From contig JABSSW010000024.1 of the NCBI GenBank assembly GCA_018902385.1, positions 62,001 to 126,000 of the forward strand: a stretch of DNA of 64,000 nucleotides. The letters are read 5' to 3'. A program made the position numbers and the translations under genes. Positions 53,806 to 64,000 of the stretch are shown here, piece after piece (the stretch's first letter is position 1; every line of letters begins with the position of its first letter). The notes under the pieces are model-generated. The model saw nothing but the letters and a program-made list of their open reading frames with translations. It did no database searches and was not told where the DNA came from. Source of the DNA: Physcia stellaris (lineage: Eukaryota > Ascomycota > Lecanoromycetes > Caliciales > Physciaceae).

Positions 53806-54902
53806 CCATGTCTCTGCTCCTGTATATTCCGGGGGCAAATTACGCGGCTCGTGTTACTCAACCAATCTACCGCCCAAGGGTCGACTGTCGACGTCAACGA
53901 CTATCGTCTCCATGTACACCCGCCTCGTTCACAGCGAGCATCTCCTGTGGCGCTTCGACATACCAGAAAGTTGCATTGAGGCTACAGTTATAAGCTCACC
54001 GAGACACGCGCCACAAAAAGTTTGATAACAATTACAAGGAGCTCTGGTCGGCCAAGGTATACCCTTTCTGTTCCGCCACCTCCGCAGAGAGTAACAGTAC
54101 TAACGGTCTTGCTACAGGAGATGGACAATCCAATCGACTCCTACAGCGTCAATGCGACCGACCAGTTCGGATACGCTGGCTTCGCAGGCCTTGACACGCC
54201 TGCCAACTCCGATTCCGCCGCCAACCGCGCCGACGACCCTCAATTCGACATGTAAAATCCACTTCCTGGGGTTTCATATCTGTCAACAAAGGCTGATGGG
54301 AACACAATAGCTTCGACTGGTATCCCAAGTACCAATCCTGCCAGCGCTACTTCGTCGAACACGCGCAGCAATCGGGCCCCGTCCAAGCCGTCGCCGCCTT
54401 CGTGAACATCCACCTCCCCTTCCAGCACGTGGGAGCGGTACCTTCATCCAACCCTCGTCCGCCATCCACTCCCAACATCTTCGGCCCCCGTCCATCCCCT
54501 ACACCCACGCCACCCTCATTCACCTCCGTCTCCCTGATCCCCTACCTGCGCCGGCTCGTCGTCACAGGTCTCGACTTTCCCGGCGTTCTACACGGCTTCT
54601 TCGGCGACGATTGGGCCGCGGGAGTAGGTCCCTTACACGAGCAAGAGCGGAGAAACTATCTCTTCGCTGCGAAGAGCGGCGGCTGGGCCAGCGTGAAGAG
54701 GGACTACGATATGTTGCCACTGGAAACGGTACCCTTCATGAGACCGTTGCAGGGGCCGGTCATTGCGGAGATTGAGGCCGCGGAGAAGAGCTGGAGCGAG
54801 TGGCTTGCGATGGAGGATTGGATGGTGGGGCCGAGAGCGCCGGAGAGTATGGAAGGGCAGGGACAGGCGCAGGATCCTAACCATACTAGAGCTCATCGGT
54901 GA
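53806..54902 (+). CDS. conserved fungal protein, start uncertain
   Basis: Sure exons are 54118-54251 and 54311-54902. The intron between them (GTAAAA...ACAATAG) joins PQFDI/FDWYPKYQSC in phase. Upstream, a third exon ends at 54056 (donor GTATAC) and encodes DTRHKKFDNNYKELWSAK; the intron 54057-54117 has a perfect TACTAAC branch site and acceptor GCTACAG. The exon before that is not resolved: ATGs near 53806 begin plausible text in two frames, but no clean splice into DTRHKK was found. The main body reads SCQRYFVEHAQQSGPVQAVA, VSLIPYLRRLVVTGLDFPGV, LHGFFGDDWAAGVGPLHEQE, RRNYLFAAKSGGW and SWSEWLAMEDWMVGPRAPE, blocks I recall as conserved in an uncharacterised ascomycete family. Predicted soluble; no catalytic motif. 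The gene is probably real, but the 5' model is incomplete. Confidence 0.6.
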
Positions 54903-57900
54903 TGAAATGTGAAGATCGTTGGATGGTGGCTTTGGATACATATTTAGGTCGGCGAAAGACGGGTTGGAAAATTAGAGCACTCGGCTGTCCTGGTTGTGGA
55001 GCCGGGTGCACGTACACAACATTGATGGAGTTCGGTTGTCCTTCACCTGTTCCGAAAGGCTAGCTCTCGTCGCTACAAGTTGGTTGTACGCTTATTTTCA
55101 ACCATTAGCATTACAATCTTTCCGGGGGCGTTTTTATTCCATTGTTCCGATCTCCACTCTAGCCAGAATTGTACTCCGTAACCTATCTCTACCAGAGTCT
55201 TTTCGACTCAGTAATCTACTCCCAAAAGAGGCCGCTGAACAAACCCTGCTGCAAATCACTCTGGGACGCTTTGATCCTGCTAATCATGTCCATTCAAAAA
55301 CAGAGTAGTAAATGCGAGTTCTAGCATCCCGATTCCAACACCATTCCTTGAACAAGACACCAAACAGACGAATATCCCCCCTCCCCCGCCATCTGTGAGC
55401 GCACTCTCCGTTTCCCCTTGCACTACAGAAAACGAAGTCCAAGCGCTCCCAACATTCCCCAAGCCCACAAAAACCAGTCCGCTGTCTCTCTCTGCCCAGT
55501 CGAATAATTTGAAGCATTCCTAAGGCGATTTTCCAACCCCTAACTCCCACCCAAACCACATAGAAAGACGTAAAAGTCAGCTTCCACTTCCCAACGCCCG
55601 AGAATGCTTGCTCGATCACCTACAACAGCCGCTGCATTCCGCATCCACGAACCCCGGGGGTAAGACACTGAATCCTTCAGCGTCCGATACTCCTCTACCG
55701 TTGACCGAGATCCAAAGATTGGAGCGAGAGCCCCGGGGGATTACCTCTAAAAATCTAGAATACACACAAATGATGAGGCTGCAGCCAAAGAAATCTATAT
55801 CTGCGATGTAATAATATTCCCCCCTTCTCCGGCGATAAGATAAAAGCTGACAGATGAAATATAATCGCCTACTGTCTATCCTCGGCTCGAAGCATACTAT
55901 ACCATCCATTGTGCAGGATCAGCAACCCTCTTGGGGAGGGTACGTTATCAAGCGCATGCGAAAGCGAATGTTCCGAACCCAGAACAGGGGAAGAGGTGGC
56001 TATCTTACGATCAGACGTGGTGGGTCTACATATGGGATTGAGTAGATAGCCTCGATGCGGAAAGATTACGTGATAGAAGTGCACAATACGATAATAACTC
56101 TCGGGGACCATCATATCTGCAAGGGGGAGGGGAGAGGCGGGGATGGCATTGCAAAGACACAGCTAAACCACCACAATCTCGCATTTTCCATTTCCATTCC
56201 GCAACGCATGTATATTCCCCTCTCCCCCTCCCCCTTCCCCCTTCCCCCTTTCCAAAGAAGCGATAGATAGATAGCATAGCATAGCATGTTAAACAAGAAA
56301 CAGGAAATCATTTGACTCGTGCTTACGACGGGTATCCCACGCACTGGTGGTGTGGGCTCACTTTTAGGTATTGCCTTGGCAAAAAATGAGCCCCACCAGT
56401 GCGTGGGATATGTGTTCCAGAAGAAGGTGGCATCGTCAGTTTTGGTCGTTTCGGACAGAGAGTTCGGGATTAGGATGCTGGAAAGGTTGGGTTGGGTTGG
56501 GTTAGGTTACTGAGATAATGATAGCTGATTTACGGAAAAGGAGGGAGTGGGCGGTGATGAGGATGTAGGCTGGGTGTGGGTTCGAGATTTGGGGGAAGGG
56601 AGGGGAGGGGATAAGGGTTTGCCTCCTCCTTCTCCTTCTCCTACTGTTACTTCCAGACCCTTGTACTCATGCTTGGTGCTGGTGCTGGTGCTGATATCGA
56701 CAATCTTCTCCGTTCCGGAAAGCTCCGCAGGCATTGCGTATCAAAGCCCGAGACTGCAAACAAAAAAGGACAAAAACAAAGAAATCAGCGATTGATATAT
56801 TGCCCCAAAAAATAATGAAGCTTCCGGCGTAGAGCACTAGACTATCACGACCTCGATGTTCGACAATGACCAAGGACCAGTTGACGTGGGGCTAAGGGGG
56901 AGGGGGAAGGCTTTCGGGTATACGGGATTTGTGTAGTTGATGGGCTCGAGGGATATATGGATGGTATTTGCTATCCACATTCGTTTTTTTCATTTGGTTC
57001 GGGGAAAGGGGGGAGGGAAGTCCGGAAAATGCTGTCTTGATAAACATAAGTAAAGAGATGCGCGACAGGTACTTGTCATTCCAAGAGAACATGGAATCAT
57101 CGAGTAGACTAACAGAGATAGTCCCCAGCTCTTCATTTCTTCATTTCAAAACCCATCATCGTAATAAGGATAAGAATATTGAAATACACCCCCCCTCCCA
57201 AAAGCAAAATCCAAAGGGTAATCCGCGTGCATTTTTCTAGTAATAATCAGCGCAGGAGGTATACCACAAGCGGGGGAGCAGCGTAGATAGTCAACAGTAT
57301 TCGAAACCACGCGTTAGCCACTGATTCGATGTCCTCACCTACTACAGTAGTCCTGAGCAGTGTTGCGTAGGAGGAGCCGGATCTCCCCTGCCCTGGATTA
57401 GTAAGCTTAAGACGAAGATTTGGTGAAATGAATAGACAAGCAAGGAAACTGATATTCTACTTCTCCCTCCTGCTTAACGTGCTTTTGTCCGGCTCGGCAT
57501 CGCTAGCCCTCGTAGTGCGTAGCTGGGAGGTGAACAGCGTTTATGGGCCGGATGTTAGGCACCAAAGGGGTCAAGAGAGTGGGAGATGAGAAAGGGAGAA
57601 GTGAACAGCGGCATAGATACCAGTGCAAGAAAATATGGTATCACGGGAATCTCGGCAGCAAGGGGAATGAGCGTGGATATTAAGACTTCAAGCACACTGA
57701 CAAGATTTCTAGGCCACACTTAGTACTGGGATCATGGAAAGGGCTGTTGCTAGTCTCGGTTGCCTCTCAGACTATCCCTAGAAATCTTCGGATCCGAGTC
57801 CTTCCCCACCGGCGTGTACTGACTGGCCTCGGGTGTGAACCACGAGGTAACTTAAGCTTGATAGGAGAGCTTTAAAGGAGACTCGCTCTGCTTGATGTGC

Positions 57901-58490
57901 GGTGTAGAGTGAGTAGGAAGCCTACTATTCTGGACTTCCCAGCGTACATCTCGGATAGCCTTAAGTCGTAAGGTAAGGCTTCTAACTTTCTGCTTTTGGC
58001 TTTGGCCGAGTAGATGGCGGAGTAGATGGGTAAAGGAATCATGTAGTCTCCACGAGATTTGGCACAAGATTCGGTGTGGCAATCCGGAGACCCAACGGCT
58101 TTGGCGTATCGCTATATCGACTTTTTAGTATTACAGGCCCTTCTAGCATGGTGATTGATCCTAGTATAGTTGGACAATCAGGAAATGAACTCTCGGGGGT
58201 CGTTTCTTCATGAGGGCTAGGAGGGGGCGGGAGCATCAATGCTCGCTCACTTGGTGGAGTTGAAGACGATAGGCATTGCGGGTACCACTTTGGATGCAGG
58301 GGAGGCTGCAGGCGGTGTGTACCCTGCTTTTGGCGTAAATAGTGCGGACTCGTTCGGAGTAAGATTTGCGGGTTCATTTGGTGTAGGAAATACCGAGTTG
58401 CTTGAGACTGAATGGGAGATGCAGTTGGTGTATGTACTGTGGCTTTGTTCGCTAATAATAGCAACAATAGAATACGTCCTTGTCCAAACC
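54903..58490. other. gene-poor tract
   Basis: About 3.6 kb with no gene I can support. It contains C/T-rich low-complexity text at 56216-56255, short GCATA repetitions at 56270-56287, and a strong hairpin at 56333-56410. ORFs here are short, basic or Gly-rich, and overlap on both strands. Confidence 0.5.
56333..56410. repeat. imperfect inverted repeat (hairpin) with 24-bp arms
   Basis: The left arm is TATCCCACGCACTGGTGG at 56333-56350, a 4-base bulge TGTG, then GGCTCA at 56355-56360. The right arm at 56387-56410 is the exact complement of the two parts together. The loop is 26 bases. There are no mismatches in 24 paired positions, which is far beyond chance for this length. Confidence 0.9.
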
Positions 58491-60099
58491 TCACGGGTTA
58501 CACAGACTGGGTATCTTTTCTGCTTTTCGACCTACAAGCCCGTCGAAATAGGCAATAAGTATCTCGACCGGAAGCATATCCAAGATACCAAGTGTCGGGC
58601 TGCTACTCCTCAGCACCTGTCCACCCCACAACACTCTGATGTAGTATTGCTGATTTTGTTTCCTTTTGTACAGCTCGAACACCACCTCACTCCCCATACC
58701 TGGCCATACCATCTTTTCGATCTGCAAAATGCTCAATATAAGACTAATGCTTCCGTCATGGGCGATGTTATGACGATATCTAATGCCACCATTTGTCCTG
58801 TCACCGGCACTGGCTGAGTAATTGGCAAGCATCGCCTGTCGTAGATTTTCCGCCAACTCCGCGACCCATATGCCGTACTTGGCAGTGCTATACTCAAGCG
58901 TGCGTGGCCCGGCGTCTCGGTAAAAGTAGCTGTACTCGTACTGTCCTAAACGGAAAACCTCATCCGCCATCGCCTGCGTAACGCAGAGCGACGGGTTGCT
59001 GGTATTGCAGGGCAGTGGCTTTGCATGGCAGAGCCGCGCTGAGAGATTATCGAAGTAATGGTCAAAGGACATGTGGAAGCCTGAATCGATAGGCGAAACA
59101 CCAGAAATGCTATCAAGTTTTGCGTATAGGTCGGAGGCAGCCTTCAAATGCGAAGTCCAGCCTGAATCATTGCTACCGGGGCCGTACGCTGAGAAACTTT
59201 TAGTCGCCGCTAGGCAAGTGTAAGCGGGCTCGAGACTGTCAATGCTGGCAGGCTGAACAAGCAAGGGTAGGTTCTGCTGCGCTTCACCGCCAAACATTCC
59301 TGACGTAACCATGCTGGCGACCTGGGAAGTAATTATATTGTTCGTAACGCGGAAAGTAACAAGGTTTGGATCGTATTTGTCAGGCAGCAACCCGAGTAGG
59401 TCATGGTAGACGCCGTACAGATCACTGCCATGCTGCCAGCTGTCGTCAAGCCCCCGCGAGTGATCTGTGGAAACTGACAAGTACCGTTGAATCCCCGCGG
59501 TGCTAGAGGATTAGATGAGGAAGTGTATACGCTCCAATAGGTGTTAGCGGAATGATTGGCACCGGGAGTCGGTAAGGGGGCGCCGTAGTAGAAGAGAGCT
59601 TCGTCGTCGCAGTACCATGGGTAACCTTCGACTGGAAAGGCATTGGCGGCGTAGGGGGTACGCTTATGGTGTCGGTGGATTACTTCGACGTATTCGAGAA
59701 CATACGAAGAGTTCACCTCTGGATATTCGGGGCGCCGAGCATGCGGCATATTGCACCAGTTGTACGCTCCTAATTAGATCTGAGCTACTAAAATGGAGAT
59801 AGGATTCAAAACAAGATACCATATGGGGTGTCTTCTGGTAGTGCAGAAGAATTGTAAACAAAGCCATAGGTTCCTGTACCGTTGATCGCTGAACTGAGGC
59901 TGTTGATACTTGATGAAATTGGCGCATGCCAGCTTAGATCTACCGATATATTCATGTTTGCAGCCTGGATGACAGACAAGCTTGAGACAGTCAAGAAGCC
60001 GGTTGCTAATTCGAAGTATCGTGTTAACACATAATAGGCTGCTAGTGTCACGGCAAGTAGCCAGAGAAAGGAAGCACGGGAGGGGAGAAGTCTGTCCAT
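58491..60099 (-). pseudogene. membrane-anchored histidine acid phosphatase with a frame break
   Basis: Exon 1 is 60099-59820 and the second exon starts at 59769 (YG/AYNWCNMPHARR). The N-terminal MDRLLPSRASFLWLLAVTLA then AYYVLTRYF is a signal anchor. The histidine acid phosphatase signature is EVIHRHHKRTPYAANAF (RHxxRxP), and the proton-donor motif is RHNIAHDGSISLILSIL (HD). Other family blocks are TCQFPQITRGG, LLGLLPDKYDPNLVTFRVTN and LGQYEYSYFYRDAG; the C-terminus is IPSLCNP. The frame changes at a run of five C on the plus strand at 59451-59455 (minus-strand RGG/LDDSWQHG). One more base there would keep a single frame of about 519 aa; as written, translation ends at 59333. The rest is undamaged, so either a recent inactivation or a homopolymer error. 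The family acts on extracellular phosphate esters. Confidence 0.75.
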
Positions 60100-62676
60100 G
60101 AAGATATCAAGATTGAATTCGTGAGATTGTCGATTAAGGTAGAATTGTGTTAGCGGAATGACTGTGGTTGGGTTTACCTGCGGCTGAGGTGCTAAAGTAT
60201 TCACCTATCAGCGGACCACGTGCGATACATGTATTGACTTTTGATGCGCGTCACATCACCGCATATATACCTTAGCTACCTATCTCGTGCACTGGTACCT
60301 ATGGCACTTCGGTTCTAGGCGGCACTTAACTGAGGATTAATGAGAGCCTGGCCCGGAAGTACCCTTAGAGCGCTATGCTGCCGGGATCCCTAGGCGCGAA
60401 TCTTAAGTGCACCCCTCTTCAATTGACTATTTATGATAATTAGTGCGCTCTGGATAGAGTCTAGCTTTGTGCTCTAAAATTCTGCACATACTATCAGGTG
60501 ATGAAGTGCGCATTTCGACTCAAATAGGAGGTTGCTCCTACAGGTAGAGGTATCAGAATACAGCACAATGGCAGGCCCGGAGGTAAAGTTGGTGCCGATG
60601 GTTTGAATACTTGCAGCACTGGTGATGACTCTGCCCCCTTGCGCTAACCTTTTTAGTTGGGTCCTCATTCCAAGGGTTTCGCACGCCAAATCTATTTCAC
60701 GAAAGAGAGAATACCGTTCAAGGTGGTAGAACTAGAGCGGAGTCCTGAGGCAACGGGGCCGGCAGTCAGATCCCAATTGTAGTGGGCAGAGGCTGTAAAA
60801 GCAGTTGTTGGCTGCTGCGGAGCGGACGAAGCCACCTAGACAGAAGGAGAGAGAGAATAACATTGCGCACAGAGAAGATAGATAGAGGTACCCATATCAG
60901 ACCAACCTCGAAAGAAGTGCCACCAAAAGTTGAAAGCCGCAGAAAGCTCGACAGTGCTGCATATTTTACCGAGATCTCGGTTTATCCAAGGAATTGGCCG
61001 GATCGTCTCTGCTCCAATACCGAACGATCAAAAAGATCTCCTCGAGCGGCCTGTGAAATATAGCAGCATCCAGGGATCACTATATTGTCTGCATTTACTT
61101 CCTAGAGTCGTAGTTGGAGCTCAAACCAACCGACCTTTGGTCCGTCGGATCGGCAGCTGTTCAGGTACATTGATATCAGCCTGCCTCGATTAAGACCAGA
61201 GGCGCAAGATTAAGTCTGGATAGTAGAGGTAGACATACGCTGCCACTGTAGCCCACTGTTGTTTACCAAGCCCAGCATCATCCTCCGCGTCGCCATAATT
61301 ACCTCAGTGGACGATCAGTAGATTATTCATGTTGTAACAAGAAGCCAACGACGCATGCTCCAACGCCAGCTTACTCTTCTCCGATGAAATTGGGTTTGGC
61401 TTAAGAGTATAAGAGCTCGGATCTGAACAGGTCCGCCATCTCGTCTGCTGCCGTGTTGAAGCCAGGATCGCCACTATCCTGCCAATACACAAAGGAACGT
61501 GGACCTCGATTTACCGCTCTTCCAAAGTGGTCCTCTATGCTGGTTGAAGCGACTACTCAAGCTTATCTCATGGGTTTGTGCGTCAATGGCATTCTCCACC
61601 GCAGAATTGGGAGACAACTTCGTGATCGCTCCGAAGCCTGTTTTTTCCGGCATTGAGGTAATGTATACGTAGGTTTGGGATGGTTCGCCGAGCTGAGCCT
61701 AGCATTCTGCCAGCAATCGGACACGTACGCAATGTGCAGATAATTGCCAGAAGTCCATTTCAGTCTCTACGCATGCCGGACGTATAAATACTCCATGGGA
61801 CCAATCTGCGTATGGTAGGTTTTAAATTAGCTTCAAGCAGGCTCGTATCTTCCACCCCTCAGTAACAGCCTCATCCTATCGACGGACCACGGATCATTCA
61901 ACAGTCAATCGGGCCTAGCATAACACAAAAGAGATGACCAGGGATCGCCTCAACTCGCATCTCCAGCATAACCGTAAACGCATTGTTGGATAGAGTCCGA
62001 CCAAGTATCGAAGGAAGCCTATCAGTTGAGGCAGTGAAAGTCCAGCTTGCCTTGCTACGGTCGTGAGGTACAGGTGCTGGACAGGAGGACAAGAGCAAGG
62101 TTGAGAGATGGTGGATCTCGATGCCGGCGGAGTGTGGTAGAGGTATGCTGGGAATCTGTTCCGGGGATTAGCATCTTGGTTGGAGTGTGATCATATGCTA
62201 GTAGTAAGCGAGGAGATTCATGTGTTCGCATGAGCTAGATCTTTCACGTCAGCAATAACTTGGCTGCCTTAGACCGCTGTCTCAAAGCCAGAAGTGTTAG
62301 CTATTTTAATTCATCAAAGTAGAGCGTCGATGCCGCAGCAGAGGAGGGACCTGTAGGTAGTCTCCTTAACGCGTCACGCGAAAGCACATGATCGACGACT
62401 TCTTATTGGCTCGCTCGTTTCTATGGCGGTGCTTATCGATAACAGCGGTGGCTGAGGTTCAATGACGACCGAGAGGACGTCAGCCCTTGCGTCGAGAAAT
62501 AGAAACCTACAAATTCACTGAGCCATCAATGATCATTTGCATCAATTGAAGACGCCACGACTTAAAAGCATAGTTCCCTTCAGTATCACTGTCCTGAACG
62601 TCCTCATCTCTTACCTACTCAAATACCTTGGCCGTTGTCTTCAATCATACCCACCTCCTGCTCCAAGCCCGAAAAT
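60100..62676. other. intergenic with a possible coding remnant
   Basis: About 2.6 kb without a supported gene. On the minus strand between 61310 and 61660 two frames carry protein-like text: GFGAITKLSPNSAVENAIDA then QTHEISLSSRFN, then VYWQDSGDPGFNTAADEMAD and KLALEHASLASCYNMNNLLI. This may be a worn host gene of unknown family. The region near 62500-62676 is the leader of the last gene. Confidence 0.35.
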
Positions 62677-64000
62677 ATGTCAGACCAGCATCCGCAATAC
62701 CAGATTGGTTCAGGCGTTCCTCTGAACCAGCAGTACCTTCAATCTTATCAAGTAGGCTCTGGTACAAGCCCAGACCATCCATCGCAGCAACAGCAGCATT
62801 CCACAACTTTTGCACCTCCACCAGCACCAGACTATAACCCTCAAGCCCCAGACATTCCCACTGGACAGTATCAAGCATACCACCCGCACTCAAGCTACGA
62901 TCCTCAAGGGCACGACCAGCCGAGTCATCAACTTCGGGATGAGCAGACAAGCGGACAACAGCCGCAGCAGAGTGTTCCCATTCCCCTCCCGGCCGAGCAG
63001 TCTCATGTACACGGTGGAGTTGGTGTCAATCAAGTTCCAGGTGCCTTGACCCCACGAAATGAAGCTCAAGGAGCTGTGCCGTACTTTCCGCCGCCTCCTT
63101 CTAATTATCAAGAAGCTCACTACCCTCCACCTACGAACTTCGTCGATCAACAACAGTCCCAACCGTCTGAAGCCGCACCTCTCAGCGGACGAAAAACACA
63201 TACCTCGGAGGATCTATCATTTAGGCCGCCATTGCCGCCTCGCCATTCAATTGAGCGGTCCTCCGACATTGACCCAATCCATTACACTCGCGATCCCCAT
63301 AGGCTCACAGCTTATCTAATTCCCTTCCCAAAGCCACAGCTCAAGAATACACCTGCATCTGGGATACCTGATCGCTTCCTCATCTATACTCCTCCGGCAC
63401 CTCCAATCCCCAAACCCGCCGAAGGCTCAAAAGAACCAAAGCTCCAGAAGGTTCAAAGAAAATGGCAAGAGGAGGTTCGCGCAGCTAAGACAAGCACGGC
63501 CAAGACTACGAGCTGGAAGGGTGTCAAAAGTAAAGCTACGCGTGGAATCAGCAAGGCTGTTGGTCTCACAACTACGGCGAATCTGGATTTCCTGAATCGG
63601 GTTCCTGACGGAAAGGGAAGCTCAAGCCGTCAGAGCTCTCCAGACGGTCGGCACGCTGATGATGGAGTACATGAAGATGACAGTACGCACAAAACGGTCG
63701 GACTACAGGAGATGGTGTTGGTCTATCCTGCCTCGTACGGTTCAACGCCTGAACAAGTCAAGGTCGAATTTATCAACACCATGATGAGAGCAAAATCAAA
63801 GGCACAACGGGACTCTGTCATCGCCACTGGTCTGCTACCTGTCACAGCTGCTATCGATATACTAGCCACCGTGATTTGGCCGTTTGGCGGGTTGCTGGAG
63901 GTGGATGGAGTGTGGGCATACTCCTCGATTCGTGGTGCAAAGACTGCCAGATCTGTTACAAAAAGACTCACGTCTTCCACCAAGACCGGCGTGACGGATC
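62677..64000 (+). CDS. proline/glutamine-rich conserved fungal protein, 3' end outside the window
   Basis: Open frame from ATG at 62677 to the window edge (more than 440 aa) without a stop or intron. The first about 190 residues are Gln/Pro/Ser-rich and disordered (for example NQQYLQSYQVGSGTSPDHPS). An ordered part follows: HYTRDPHRLTAYLIPFPKPQ, PDRFLIYTPPAPPIPKPAEG, KLQKVQRKWQEEVRAAKTST, and then TVGLQEMVLVYPASYGSTPE. Next is VIATGLLPVTAAIDILATVI (hydrophobic), followed by WPFGGLLEVDGVWAYSSIRG and AKTARSVTKRLTSS. I recall this ordered part as highly conserved across ascomycetes but uncharacterised; the hydrophobic block may be a membrane-associated helix. Its role is unknown. An earlier start on an upstream exon is possible. 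Confidence 0.75.
   Translation, partial: MSDQHPQYQIGSGVPLNQQYLQSYQVGSGTSPDHPSQQQQHSTTFAPPPAPDYNPQAPDIPTGQYQAYHPHSSYDPQGHDQPSHQLRDEQTSGQQPQQSVPIPLPAEQSHVHGGVGVNQVPGALTPRNEAQGAVPYFPPPPSNYQEAHYPPPTNFVDQQQSQPSEAAPLSGRKTHTSEDLSFRPPLPPRHSIERSSDIDPIHYTRDPHRLTAYLIPFPKPQLKNTPASGIPDRFLIYTPPAPPIPKPAEGSKEPKLQKVQRKWQEEVRAAKTSTAKTTSWKGVKSKATRGISKAVGLTTTANLDFLNRVPDGKGSSSRQSSPDGRHADDGVHEDDSTHKTVGLQEMVLVYPASYGSTPEQVKVEFINTMMRAKSKAQRDSVIATGLLPVTAAIDILATVIWPFGGLLEVDGVWAYSSIRGAKTARSVTKRLTSSTKTGVTD

Noticed and set aside
58239-58817. 192-aa plus-strand ORF
   Set aside because: Overlaps the 3' end of the acid phosphatase on the other strand; no motif.

Overview
The window looks like nuclear DNA of a filamentous ascomycete (Pezizomycotina). 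Short introns (about 48-60 bp) with GT...CTAAC/CTGAC...AG signals, a HET-domain protein, fungal F-box proteins, CYP7/8-like P450s, a fungal NADP-glutamate dehydrogenase and small cysteine-rich secreted proteins all point that way. Gene density is low. I see no intact or clearly recognisable transposon, virus-like element, tRNA, rRNA or CRISPR array. All splice sites below were read by eye from reading phase and consensus motifs, with no transcript data.

Layout. 1-3388: the 3' part of a DUF8035-like gene. 3.4-6.5 kb: intergenic, with one decayed coding remnant. 6.5-8.2 kb: a large conserved fungal protein. 8.2-9.3 kb: a 15-bp tandem repeat, a possible small cysteine-rich gene, and one copy of a dispersed repeat whose other copy is at 30.8-31.0 kb. 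10.3-11.0 kb: an F-box-like gene. 11.5-11.9 kb: a small conserved-looking ORF. 13.4-17.6 kb: a DHCR24-like FAD oxidoreductase and a P450, divergently transcribed. 17.7-21.3 kb: a graveyard of host genes (an unrecognised fragment, a second P450, and a secreted protein).

21.6-27.2 kb: a ten-exon gene, about 1631 aa, joining an SGNH esterase domain, about ten FG-GAP/VCBS-type repeats, GQTL-type repeats, a Gly/Pro-rich linker and a cysteine-bearing C-terminus. 30.0-30.4 kb: a hydrophobin-like small secreted protein. 31.7-34.2 kb: a HET protein, divergent from an F-box/LRR-like gene at 34.9-36.3 kb. 37.7-38.4 kb: a small secreted, possibly lectin-like protein. 38.4-41.5 kb: a long noncoding tract of degenerate tandem duplications and polypyrimidine/polypurine blocks. 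41.6-43.0 kb: a secreted internally repeated protein. 43.8-44.3 kb: a divergent, intronless eIF5A paralogue.

45.3-51.8 kb is a housekeeping block, all on the minus strand: FAD glycerol-3-phosphate dehydrogenase, NADP-glutamate dehydrogenase, and an aldo-keto reductase with a 14-nt microexon. The 5' end and promoter of the reductase recur as a truncated copy at 52.7-53.0 kb, with a cysteine-rich coding remnant between the two copies. 53.8-54.9 kb: a conserved fungal protein. 56.3 kb: a strong imperfect hairpin. 58.5-60.1 kb: a membrane-anchored histidine acid phosphatase whose frame is broken at a homopolymer. 62.7 kb to the end: the 5' part of a proline/glutamine-rich conserved fungal protein.

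The genes do not form one obvious pathway. The most system-like groupings are the oxidoreductase-P450 pair with a nearby dead P450 (a candidate sterol- or terpenoid-modifying locus) and the several secreted surface proteins.
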